Positions 25,231 through 32,718 of a stretch of 37,073 nt of DNA are shown here, piece after piece. The stretch's first letter is position 1; every line of letters starts with the position of its first letter. Under the pieces are notes generated by a model, which saw only the letters and a list, made by a program, of their open reading frames with translations, was not told where the DNA came from and searched no databases. The position numbers were made by a program, and so were the translations under genes. The DNA lies in assembly GCA_964626885.1 (NCBI GenBank), contig CAZVJA010000027.1, forward strand, positions 1 through 37,073, written 5' to 3'. The stretch is from CAZVJA01 sp964626885. Its GTDB lineage: Bacteria; Planctomycetota; Planctomycetia; Planctomycetales; Planctomycetaceae.

Positions 25231-26207
25231 CGATTGGCTCCGTTCGAGAGATCGCGAGGCGCCGCGGAACGACTGCGGGGAATTACCGTGCGGATGGTAC
25301 TCCGTCCGAGGCTGCGGAGAAACAAACCGAGGAAATCTCGCTTGGTGACAACCGGTCGCGTTGACCAGACACGATAGCCGATCTCCGCGATTCGATCGAG
25401 AATTCGCAATCCGCCGCGCGTGAACAGTTCAATATCGATCTGCATGCGGAAGGGGAGCCGTTCCGCGAGTGGCAGTCCTGTCAGCAAAAACTCGCGGGCT
25501 CGATCGACTTCGAATTTCATTAGCTTCAGAAACTCCGGCGACTCGGTCCGTGCCTCAAGTTGCGTGCGCGAATAACCGAACCGCTCTCGATCTTCGCGCG
25601 GTAAATACACGCGCCCCCGGCCGAAGTCGCGAGCGACGTCCTGCCAGAAGTTGGCGAGTTGCAGGCCGGTGCATACGGAGTCCGCCAGTGTAACGTTCTC
25701 CAGAGTGTGTGCGCCGCAGAGGAAAAGCACCAGCCGACCGACTGGATCGGCGCTGCGACGGCAGTAATCGTGGAGTTGCGTGAACGAATCATATTCCGTC
25801 ACGCGCTGGTCCTGCTCGAACGCCGAAACCAGGTCGACAAACGGCTCGCGGGGAATCGCGAACTTCTGCATGGTCTCCGCGAGAGCGATAAACACCGGGT
25901 GCGTTGCGGTACCATCGATGCAGGCGTCGAGTTCTCCCCGCCACCAGGCCAATAATTCCAGCGAACGGGCTGGGTCGCCGACTTCATCCCCGAGGTCGTC
26001 GGCCCAACGGCAGTAAGCATAGATATTGTAAAAATGCTGATGCAGCCGGCGCGGCAGGAGCCAGGAGACGATGGGGAAATTCTCGTAGTGCGTGCAGGCC
26101 AAGTTGCGGCAGTACGTTTGGGCCTCCTGCAACGTTAGCCGCGGAGTTGAGGCTGTCCCCCCGTTCGGTCCCCAGCGTTCAAGTTCAGCCAAGAAAGGGG
26201 CGGACAT
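25227..26207 (-). CDS. hpnC: Squalene/phytoene-synthase family protein, HpnC-like
   Basis: A 326-aa protein. HpnC converts presqualene diphosphate to hydroxysqualene. Family features are ACTHYENFPIVSWLLPRRL, the Asp motif YCRWADDLGDE, RRSADPVGRLVLFLCG, and the second motif NFWQDVARDFGRGRVYLP. The HYENFP start and QDVARDF form distinguish it from HpnD. The ATG at 26207 is chosen because the upstream frame (to 26282) lacks family-like residues. It precedes hpnD with an ATGA overlap, giving a two-gene operon that runs away from der. The C-terminal about 40 residues are Arg-rich and beyond the core fold. Confidence 0.85.
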   Translation of the reverse strand: MSAPFLAELERWGPNGGTASTPRLTLQEAQTYCRNLACTHYENFPIVSWLLPRRLHQHFYNIYAYCRWADDLGDEVGDPARSLELLAWWRGELDACIDGTATHPVFIALAETMQKFAIPREPFVDLVSAFEQDQRVTEYDSFTQLHDYCRRSADPVGRLVLFLCGAHTLENVTLADSVCTGLQLANFWQDVARDFGRGRVYLPREDRERFGYSRTQLEARTESPEFLKLMKFEVDRAREFLLTGLPLAERLPFRMQIDIELFTRGGLRILDRIAEIGYRVWSTRPVVTKRDFLGLFLRSLGRSTIRTVIPRSRSAAPRDLSNGANR

Positions 26208-26350
26208 GGGGTTCCATCCTGCGGCACGGCACTCGGCGGCGTTTGTTCTCTCCAAGGTTGGTATACAGCACAATCGTCGCAAAGACCACCGGAAACACGC
26301 TCCCCGCCGTATGGTGTTTCAAAACTCTCATATCCGTTACATTACAGAGG

Positions 26351-26378
26351 AAGCCCGGGGATGAGTTTCCCCGGGCTT
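26351..26378 (+). promoter_or_regulatory. Perfect 11-base inverted repeat in the der leader
   Basis: AAGCCCGGGGA (26351-26361) and TCCCCGGGCTT (26368-26378) are perfectly complementary with a 6-base loop, 36 bases before the der ATG. No T-run follows on the + strand, so it is not a classical terminator there. It could be an attenuator, a protein site or a processing hairpin. Confidence 0.5.
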
Positions 26379-26414
26379 ACGGTTCTTTCGAAAGCGCTTT
26401 CACGAGTTGTTTCC

Positions 26415-27803
26415 ATGTCGGTCCCGAAAGTTGCCATTGTCGGACGCCCGAACGTCGGCAAAAGCTCCCTGTTGAATTGGCTCGCCGGAAAGATGATCTC
26501 CGTCGTCGATCCGACCGCCGGTGTCACGCGCGACCGTGTCACTTACCTCATGCACGAGGAAGAACGGTACTTCGAACTGGTCGATACCGGCGGCATGGGG
26601 ATCGTCGATTCGGACGACCTCACCGACGAGATTGAGGAGCAGATCCGCGTCGCGATCGAGGAAGCGGACCTGATTGTGTTCGTGGTCGACGGGCAGTCGG
26701 GAGTTGTGCCGCTGGATATTGAGGTTGCGGACCGGCTGCGTAAGATCGACAAACCAAAGCTGCTGGTCGTCAACAAATGCGATTCTCCCAAGACCGATGC
26801 CGAAGTCCATGAATTTCGCAAGCTGGCCGATGCCCCGCTCGTGATCGTCAGTGTGAAGGCTAAACGGAATCGCGATGAGCTGCTGTCGGCGATCCTCCGT
26901 CATCTGCCGCCTCCCGCCGAGGTCGAACAGTTGGAAGGAGAGACGCTCTCGGCCGAACCGGAATTGAAGCTGGCCATCGTCGGCCGGCGAAACACCGGCA
27001 AGAGCACATTTATCAATGCGCTGGCCGAAGCGGAACGGGTGATCGTCAGCGAAGTGCCGGGGACAACCCGTGACAGCGTCGACGTTCGGTTTGATGTCGA
27101 CGGCAAAGCGTTGATCGCCATCGACACTCCCGGCGTCCGCAAGAAGAAGAGCCTCGCCAGCGATATCGAGTTCTACGGACTGGTGCGGGCCCGGCGCAGC
27201 ATCCGGCGCGCCGACGTGGTGTTCATGTTCTTCGATTCGCAGGAGACAGTCTCGAAGGTCGACAAGCAGCTCGTCGAGGAGATTTCCCAAAATTACAAGC
27301 CCTGCGTGTTCGTCGTCAACAAGTGGGATCTCGCAGATGAGATGACGACTGAAGCATGGAACAAGTATCTGCTCGACTCGTTCCCCTCGATGCGGCATGT
27401 GCCGATTGCATTTATCACGGCCAAGGAGAACCGCAACGTGCGGCAACTGGTGAACCTTGCACAGAGCATCTTCAAACAGGCCCGCACGCGGGTCGGCACT
27501 GGCGAGGTCAACCGGGTCGTGCGGGCGGCCATTGTCGCCAGCCCTCCGCCGTTGCGACGAAACCGCCGGGCAAAAGTCTTCTTCGCGACACAGGTGGCCA
27601 CCGAGCCGCCGACGATTGTGCTCAAATGCAACGATCCGATCCTGTTCGACGAAGCCTGGAAACGTTACCTGTTGGGCGTGCTGCGGGAGGAGTTGCCGTT
27701 CAAGGAAGTGCCGATCCAGCTCTACTTCCGGACCCGCCGCCACGCCGATGATGCGACTCCGAGCCTCGAAGAGGTTGCGAACGTCGAGGAACTGGAAGAG
27801 TAG
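26415..27803 (+). CDS. der: Ribosome-assembly GTPase Der (EngA)
   Basis: A 462-aa protein of normal length with two tandem GTPase domains and a C-terminal KH-like domain. Der helps mature the 50S subunit. Domain 1 has GRPNVGKSS (G1), VTRDRV (G2 region), DTGGMG (G3) and NKCD (G4). Domain 2 has GRRNTGKST, GTTRDSV, DTPGVRKK and NKWD. The KH-like end includes LKCNDPILFDEAWKRYL and PIQLYFRTR. The second G1 differs a little from the usual GRPNVGKS, but the essential Gly, Lys and Ser remain. The ATG at 26415 (MSVPKVAIVG) is preferred; an in-frame ATG at 26361 would begin inside the leader hairpin. Confidence 0.96.
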   Translation: MSVPKVAIVGRPNVGKSSLLNWLAGKMISVVDPTAGVTRDRVTYLMHEEERYFELVDTGGMGIVDSDDLTDEIEEQIRVAIEEADLIVFVVDGQSGVVPLDIEVADRLRKIDKPKLLVVNKCDSPKTDAEVHEFRKLADAPLVIVSVKAKRNRDELLSAILRHLPPPAEVEQLEGETLSAEPELKLAIVGRRNTGKSTFINALAEAERVIVSEVPGTTRDSVDVRFDVDGKALIAIDTPGVRKKKSLASDIEFYGLVRARRSIRRADVVFMFFDSQETVSKVDKQLVEEISQNYKPCVFVVNKWDLADEMTTEAWNKYLLDSFPSMRHVPIAFITAKENRNVRQLVNLAQSIFKQARTRVGTGEVNRVVRAAIVASPPPLRRNRRAKVFFATQVATEPPTIVLKCNDPILFDEAWKRYLLGVLREELPFKEVPIQLYFRTRRHADDATPSLEEVANVEELEE

Positions 27804-27871
27804 GCGGGCGTCAGGTTTTCAGGCTTCCGACTTCAGGTTGGCACTAAGCACGCTACGTGTGAAGTTGTGGG

Positions 27872-28428
27872 TCACTGGAAGATTTTCAGAAGGCCTCCAT
27901 GACATCGAAAGCAGAGGTCACCCGAATCATATGAGCGCAGGGGGCGCGACGCATCCGGTTCAGCCATTTGATAGCCAAGCCGCTTCAGCAACGCCACCGA
28001 GCGAGAATTTCCCGGCTGAACGGCGGCCCAGAGTTCCCGACAGCCGAGAGTCTGTGCCAAATAACCATGCAGCCAGGTCATCGCTTCTGTAGCGTATCCT
28101 TGTCCCCCCACCAGTCGTGCCCGAATAGATAGCCGACCTCGCACCATGTGTCATAACAGGTGGCTTCGACGCGCCCGATAAACGCACCCGTTCCCGACTC
28201 GCGCACAGCGAAGTTGACCCATCGCTCATTTTGACGTTCCGGTGGAGGCCCGATCACCCGTCGGTAGAAATCACTTTCCATGTCCGAGAGCGAAATCGGT
28301 CCGCTCCCAAGGTGCTCATTGACATGGGGATCGCTGAGACTCGAAAACAGCAGGCGGGCATGAGCTACCGTGAGTGGCTCGAAGCTCAACCGCTCGGTTG
28401 TGAATTTCTGTTCGATAGAAATCTCCAT
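27872..28428 (-). pseudogene. Frameshifted GNAT-family acetyltransferase
   Basis: Two frames together spell one acetyltransferase of about 185 residues. The 5' frame (28428 to 28078) gives TTERLSFEPLTVAHARLL, NFAVRESGTGAFIGRVE and EVGYLFGHDWWG, then goes out of frame and stops. The other frame continues with GGQGYATEAMTWLHGYL, LWAAVQPGNSRSVALLKRLGYQM to the TGA at 27872. GQGYATEA and NxxSxxLLKRLGY are the acetyl-CoA loop and C-terminal signature of the RimJ/RimL-like group. The shift lies at a run of six C (28104-28109, + strand): adding one base or removing two joins the frames. It may be a true inactivation, a sequencing error or slippage. The acceptor is unknown. Confidence 0.75.
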
Positions 28429-28467
28429 CGGGAAAGTCGGGATTAGAGTCGATGAACCAGATGAATA

Positions 28468-28893
28468 TCATCGTGATCTCTTGGTGGATTCGTAAATCGT
28501 CGCGCCGATACTTGCGAGCAATCCCCCGGCGGTGCTCCCTCCCAGCAGAAGCAGCGTCGTTCCGAGCCATGCGAATTCTCGCGCGACGCTCCAATTGAAC
28601 GCGATCGACGCGCCAATCGCCAGCCCCATTGCCATTCCGCCCCAGACGGCTAGCGTCCAGGTTCCGGGCCGGCTTTGTGCTCGATAATAGACCAAACTTC
28701 CAGCCAGGCCGGTAATGGCTCCCACCGGTGCACCACAAATAAGCCCGCCGATGTACTGTCCGAAGCCACGACTGGAAGGCTCCCCGCCGGGTGCTTGCAG
28801 CAAATCGACGAGGATCGCCAGCCCCAAAAACCCCAAGACGGTCCCCAGCGCGGCCCCGCCGATGACGAACAAGATCCCTTGCAGAATGCGCAT
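28468..28893 (-). CDS. Small four-helix membrane protein, hypothetical
   Basis: A 141-aa protein. The ATG at 28893 has GGAGA nine bases upstream, and an in-frame start at 28983 would add 30 residues unlike the rest. Four hydrophobic segments are visible: ILQGILFVIGGAALGTVLGFLGLAI, GQYIGGLICGAPVGAITGLAGSLVYY, TLAVWGGMAMGLAIGASIAF and WLGTTLLLLGGSTAGGLLASIG. All are Gly/Ala-rich. It ends in STKRSR. No family is recognised. It lies upstream of the frameshifted GNAT gene on the same strand and divergent from asnB. Confidence 0.7.
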   Translation of the reverse strand: MRILQGILFVIGGAALGTVLGFLGLAILVDLLQAPGGEPSSRGFGQYIGGLICGAPVGAITGLAGSLVYYRAQSRPGTWTLAVWGGMAMGLAIGASIAFNWSVAREFAWLGTTLLLLGGSTAGGLLASIGATIYESTKRSR

Positions 28894-29292
28894 AGGAAAA
28901 GTCTCCAAATACGTTGCGAAAAGGTTCGAGAGATATCCTCTGAAGAAATAGGCGGAGGAGGTTCCTACAGCGCAACGCGCCAACTGCCAAATCCGCGGTT
29001 CCTGTTTCGCCGGGAGTGCGGCCGCCGGATAATCTTACCTCTGTTGCTGATGTGACCGGGCATCGAAATGCGTCGCGGAACCATAGGTTTTCGGTCGAAT
29101 TTTTCCGTTCATTCGAGTCATCCGTTGCAAAATCGGTCTCCAGCTCGAATTTGTGAATGCCATGAAAATCCGTGACAGGAGTTGGCCAGGTACGATACGA
29201 TCGAAGCAGTACTCCATCCGTGCAGTCAAAGCCAGCCACGGAAATGCCTGATTTTATCAAGAGATTAACATCGAGCGCATTGCGAGGGCGGT
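28894..29292. other. Divergent intergenic region before asnB
   Basis: These 399 bases separate a minus-strand membrane protein gene from asnB. I see the two ribosome binding sites at the ends. Frames crossing it (for example 29035-29229 on the minus strand) have no family character, and no strong hairpin or RNA gene was recognised. Confidence 0.45.
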
Positions 29293-31248
29293 ATGTGCGG
29301 ATTGGTCGGCGTCGTGCATCTTCCGGATGGGGCGTTGGCGGATCAGGAGGTCGACGAAGAGATTCTGCGACGGATGATGTCCATCATCATGCATCGCGGT
29401 CCCGATTCCAGCGGCGTCTGGCGGGACGGGCCCGTGGGGCTCGGGCATGTGCGGTTGAGCATCCTCGATCTTTCTTCACACGGGCATCAGCCTTTTGTGA
29501 CGGATGACGGGCAGGGAGTACTCGTCTACAACGGCGAAGTGTACAACTTCCGCGAATTGCGACGCCGACTGGAAAAGGAGGGAGTCCGTTTTCAGAGCAC
29601 CAGCGACACCGAGGTCGTGTTGAAGGCCGTTCACCATTGGGGCCCGCGGGAGGCGGTGCCGCAATTCAACGGAATGTTCGCGTTCGCCTATTATGATCGT
29701 CGCACCAATGAACTTTGGATGGCGCGCGACCGATTGGGGATCAAACCGCTCTATTGGAGCAAGTCCGGCGGGGTATTCCTGTTTGGGTCTGAAATCAAGG
29801 CCATGCTACGGCATCCGCTGCTCCCCTGCCGGCCGGATATGCACGCACTCACGGCACACCTTCTGACAGAGACCATTGAGGGGGAGTGGACCATCTTTGA
29901 GGGAGTGCGATCGCTGCGTGCCGGGACGATGGCCAGGCTGAAGGGTTCACGGCTCGACGAATTTGAGTATTTCGACCTGCTCGACGCGCTCGATCCCGAG
30001 CGGTTCGCTACGGCCTCATCTTTGCGGAACGGCGATCAGGTCAATTGCTTCGGAAAAGTTTTCGAGGAGAGCGTCGATCGGCATATGGTGAGCGATGCTC
30101 CATTGGCGGCCATGTGCAGCGGCGGAGTCGACTCCAGTTTGATCGCAGCTTGCGCGCACGCCCATCGGCCGGACCTCACCGGATATGTCGCCGACGTCAA
30201 AGCGGGGATTTCCGAGGGACCGGCGGCACAGCGCATGGCCGATTACCTCGGCATCCGCCTTCGTCGGATCGAAGTCGGACGTGAGGAATTTCTGCAACTC
30301 TGGCCTCTGACAGTCTGGCATAACGATCAACCCAACTATTTCGGCCAAGATGCGGTCTTCCTGGCGGTGGCGCAAGCCTGTCGCACCGACGGCTTCAAAG
30401 TGTTGTTGACAGGCGAGGGGGCCGACGAACTCTTCGGGGGCTACAGTTGGCAACTTGACGCGTGGAGAACCTACCGCACGCGGAAATGGCTTGACCGGCT
30501 ATTGCCGCCGATCGGTCCACTGACCCGCTTGCGACGTCGGCTCGGAGCAGTCGAGCCCGCATCGACGCGGGCGCGGTCCCGCATGCCGTTCCATTCCGAT
30601 CGCAAGCTCCAGTGGATTGTGGGACACCCGACCCATCGTGCCGTCGACCCGTACCATTACACGCTGGCGACATTCGCCGAGCAGAGGTTTTTTCGGCAGG
30701 AGCGGATCTTCGACCGGCTCGGTTTTATCAAGCCGATCGAAGAGCGCGCGTTCGTGGCTCGCTCGATCGAAGATACATATAGCTATCTGCAGCTTGTGTT
30801 GTCGCGTAATGACCGGTTGGGGATGGCGGCATCGATCGAGTCCCGTTTTCCCTTTCTCGACAACGCGCTCGTCGATTTCGCGCTGCACCTTCCATTCCGC
30901 GCCAAGCGGCATGGGAAACAAGGGAAGTGGACCGTCCGGCAATTCGCGGCGCGTAAACTTCCCGAAAAAATGGTCTTTGCCCCGAAGATCGGCTTCGCCG
31001 TTTCCGATTCGCTATGGACGGTGGGGAAAGAATTGTTGCGGAACGGATTTCTGGCGGAAGTGCTCAAGTGGAGTCCCCGTTCGCGCGAGATGATCGTCGA
31101 CCGCATCGCGGAATCCACGCGGCTGTGGTATCTGGTGCTGAGCGCCGAACTCTGGGGACGGATGTTCTTCTTGGGCGCTTCACCCGACGAACTCGCGGAC
31201 GAACTCCTGCGGTCGTCCGTCATCGGGGCCGAAAGCGGGACCAGTTGA
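29293..31248 (+). CDS. asnB: Asparagine synthase (glutamine-hydrolysing)
   Basis: A 651-aa protein that amidates aspartate with ATP and glutamine, or acts on a related carboxylate. Cys2 (MCGLVGV) is the glutaminase nucleophile and must become N-terminal after Met removal. The amidotransferase part has RGPDSSG, RLSILDLSSHGHQP, YNGEVYNFRELR and SDTEVVLKA. The synthetase half has the PP-loop SGGVDSS (residues 276-282) and GEGADELFGGY. SRNDRLGMAASIESRFPFLD is also typical. GAGGG precedes the ATG. The long form (over 620 residues) is the type often seen both in general metabolism and in polysaccharide or secondary-metabolite loci; nothing nearby indicates the latter. Confidence 0.93.
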   Translation: MCGLVGVVHLPDGALADQEVDEEILRRMMSIIMHRGPDSSGVWRDGPVGLGHVRLSILDLSSHGHQPFVTDDGQGVLVYNGEVYNFRELRRRLEKEGVRFQSTSDTEVVLKAVHHWGPREAVPQFNGMFAFAYYDRRTNELWMARDRLGIKPLYWSKSGGVFLFGSEIKAMLRHPLLPCRPDMHALTAHLLTETIEGEWTIFEGVRSLRAGTMARLKGSRLDEFEYFDLLDALDPERFATASSLRNGDQVNCFGKVFEESVDRHMVSDAPLAAMCSGGVDSSLIAACAHAHRPDLTGYVADVKAGISEGPAAQRMADYLGIRLRRIEVGREEFLQLWPLTVWHNDQPNYFGQDAVFLAVAQACRTDGFKVLLTGEGADELFGGYSWQLDAWRTYRTRKWLDRLLPPIGPLTRLRRRLGAVEPASTRARSRMPFHSDRKLQWIVGHPTHRAVDPYHYTLATFAEQRFFRQERIFDRLGFIKPIEERAFVARSIEDTYSYLQLVLSRNDRLGMAASIESRFPFLDNALVDFALHLPFRAKRHGKQGKWTVRQFAARKLPEKMVFAPKIGFAVSDSLWTVGKELLRNGFLAEVLKWSPRSREMIVDRIAESTRLWYLVLSAELWGRMFFLGASPDELADELLRSSVIGAESGTS

Positions 31249-31322
31249 ATGCTCGATTGCGTGATGTGGTTCCATTGCCATCAACAAACAATAGTCCCGG
31301 CGATTTTTCGTGCGGTTCGGTT

Positions 31323-31988
31323 TCAGTTTGAATGGATCAGCCAAATTTCTTCGCCAATTTCATCCACGCTCCGCACCTTGTGGCCGTCGAAGCATTCGAT
31401 GGTTCGCCACGTTGCGGGGTTCGACGCCGCCTGTTCGCGATACACGTGACGTACCGCTTCGAGGTACTCGGTGTCCGATTCCTGCAGGTCGGCTTCCTGG
31501 TCGGTGTAGCTGCGGGGTGATTTTTTCGCGATCAGCTTTCGGGCCTCGACGGCTGGAAGATCGAGCAGCAGCACGAGATCGGCCTTCGGCAATTCGTACA
31601 GGCCGTATTCGATCCGCTCGATCCAGTCGATCAACTCGCGGCGTTCGTCGCCGCCCAGCTTGGCCGCCTGATGAGCGATGTTCGATGGGACGTAGCGGTC
31701 GAGCACGACGACATCGTTTTTCGCGAGGGTATCGTGCAGGAATGCGCGAGATTCAAATCGGTCGCCGGCATAGAGCAGCGAAACGAGAAACGGATTGACT
31801 TCATCGAGGGCGCCGAATCGGCCGTTCAGAAACTGGCCGATCGCCCGGCCGAAGAGAGTGGCATCGTAACGGGGAAAGCTGATGAGCGCGGCCTGCCGTC
31901 CCGCCGCGAGCAGTTTTTCGTGCAGCCGCTTGGCCTGCGTTCCTTTTCCCGAGCCGTCGATCCCTTCAAGGGCAATCAATTTCGCCAA
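31323..31988 (-). CDS. tmk: Thymidylate kinase
   Basis: A 221-aa protein that phosphorylates dTMP to dTDP. The P-loop is GIDGSGKGT (residues 9-17). FPRYDATLFGRAI, LYAGDRFES, and VVLDRYVPSNIAHQ with the DRY motif define the TMP site. The lid region (KSPRSYTDQEADLQESDTEYL) carries few basic residues near the start. The start is a TTG at 31988: no in-frame ATG lies near the first strand, and GGAG is placed eight bases before it. The gene converges on asnB with 74 bases between stops. The 335-base region upstream holds an inverted-repeat element. Confidence 0.95.
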   Translation of the reverse strand: MAKLIALEGIDGSGKGTQAKRLHEKLLAAGRQAALISFPRYDATLFGRAIGQFLNGRFGALDEVNPFLVSLLYAGDRFESRAFLHDTLAKNDVVVLDRYVPSNIAHQAAKLGGDERRELIDWIERIEYGLYELPKADLVLLLDLPAVEARKLIAKKSPRSYTDQEADLQESDTEYLEAVRHVYREQAASNPATWRTIECFDGHKVRSVDEIGEEIWLIHSN

Positions 31989-32029
31989 CGTCGCTGCTCC
32001 TGCAGGATGTGCTTCAACAAGGTTGTATT

Positions 32030-32297
32030 ACCACGGAGATACAGAGATCACGGACAGATTCGAAAGAGAATTTCAATAAGGAAACCAGGAAGGAGAAGAG
32101 GGATGGTAAGAAGAAGAGATTTCGGGACAAGCCTGTATCGTGGAAACTCAAAGAATTCTAGCTGCCGATTTCTATATCCCCAAAGAGTCGCGCGTTTACA
32201 CGTTGGTGGCTTTTCTAGGATGTATTCCGCTTGTTCCTGCTTTCCTGGTTTCCTTATTCAAACTGCCTTTATGCTTTTCTCTTGGTGTCTCAGTGGT
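32030..32297. repeat. Long imperfect inverted repeat (MITE-like intergenic element)
   Basis: The 335-base gap between tmk and the STAS gene holds no gene but has two arms facing each other. The outer ends are ACCACGGAGATACAGAGA (from 32030) and the complement of a segment ending at 32297 that reads ACCACTGAGACACCAAGAGA on the other strand. The inner core is perfect over 17 bases: 32075-32091 against 32242-32258. Between them are about 150 bases, AT-richer than the genes. It resembles a non-autonomous mobile or folding element; no target-site duplication was established. Confidence 0.6.
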
Positions 32298-32323
32298 GAG
32301 GCTAGTTCCCAAATGGATGGAAT

Positions 32324-32692
32324 TCACGCCAGCATCCGGAAGGCCGCGTCGAGATCGTCGGCGATGTGGAAGTATTCCCAAAGCTTGGTGCTCTTCACGA
32401 CCCGTTCGACCTCGTCCGTCATGTTGCAAACGATCAGCTTGCCGGCATGGCGGTGCAGCTTGCGGTGCAGGGTGATCAGCTTCCCAAGAACGGAACTGGT
32501 GACCCGCGTGACGTTGTGCAGGCTCAGGATTACCTTGCGGGCGTCGAATTGATCGGGCAATGTGAACAACTCGCGGCCAAGGGTTTCGACATTATCATCG
32601 TCAGAGAATTGATCGACCGCGAAGGCCGCCACCACCACGTCCCCCTGTTCGACGAGCGAGATGTAGTTGGGATGAAATTCGCTGATTTGCAT
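32324..32692 (-). CDS. Stand-alone STAS-domain protein (SpoIIAA-like)
   Basis: A 122-aa single-domain protein. The ATG at 32692 follows a G-rich ribosome binding site (GGGGGGACGAC). The fold is visible as GDVVVAAFAVDQFSDDDNVETL, ARKVILSLHNV, TRVTSSVLGKLITLHRKL, AGKLIVCNM and DEVERVVKSTKLWEYFHI. Ser67 in VTSSVLG sits at the place of the phospho-serine of SpoIIAA. Such proteins usually act in partner switching with a kinase of the RsbW/SpoIIAB type, which is not adjacent. Its stop is near the right arm of the inverted-repeat element, and mtaB ends 26 bases upstream on the same strand. Confidence 0.87.
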   Translation of the reverse strand: MQISEFHPNYISLVEQGDVVVAAFAVDQFSDDDNVETLGRELFTLPDQFDARKVILSLHNVTRVTSSVLGKLITLHRKLHRHAGKLIVCNMTDEVERVVKSTKLWEYFHIADDLDAAFRMLA

Positions 32693-32718
32693 GTCGTCCC
32701 CCCTTTCATCTCCCTTGC

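Noticed and set aside
26400..27743. Minus-strand frame of 447 codons opposite der
   Set aside because: Der is unmistakable on the plus strand, and the antisense translation has no recognisable domain.
28316..29260. Minus-strand frame of 314 codons across the GNAT and membrane protein genes
   Set aside because: It overlaps two better supported frames on the same strand and reads as Arg/Gly-rich shadow sequence.
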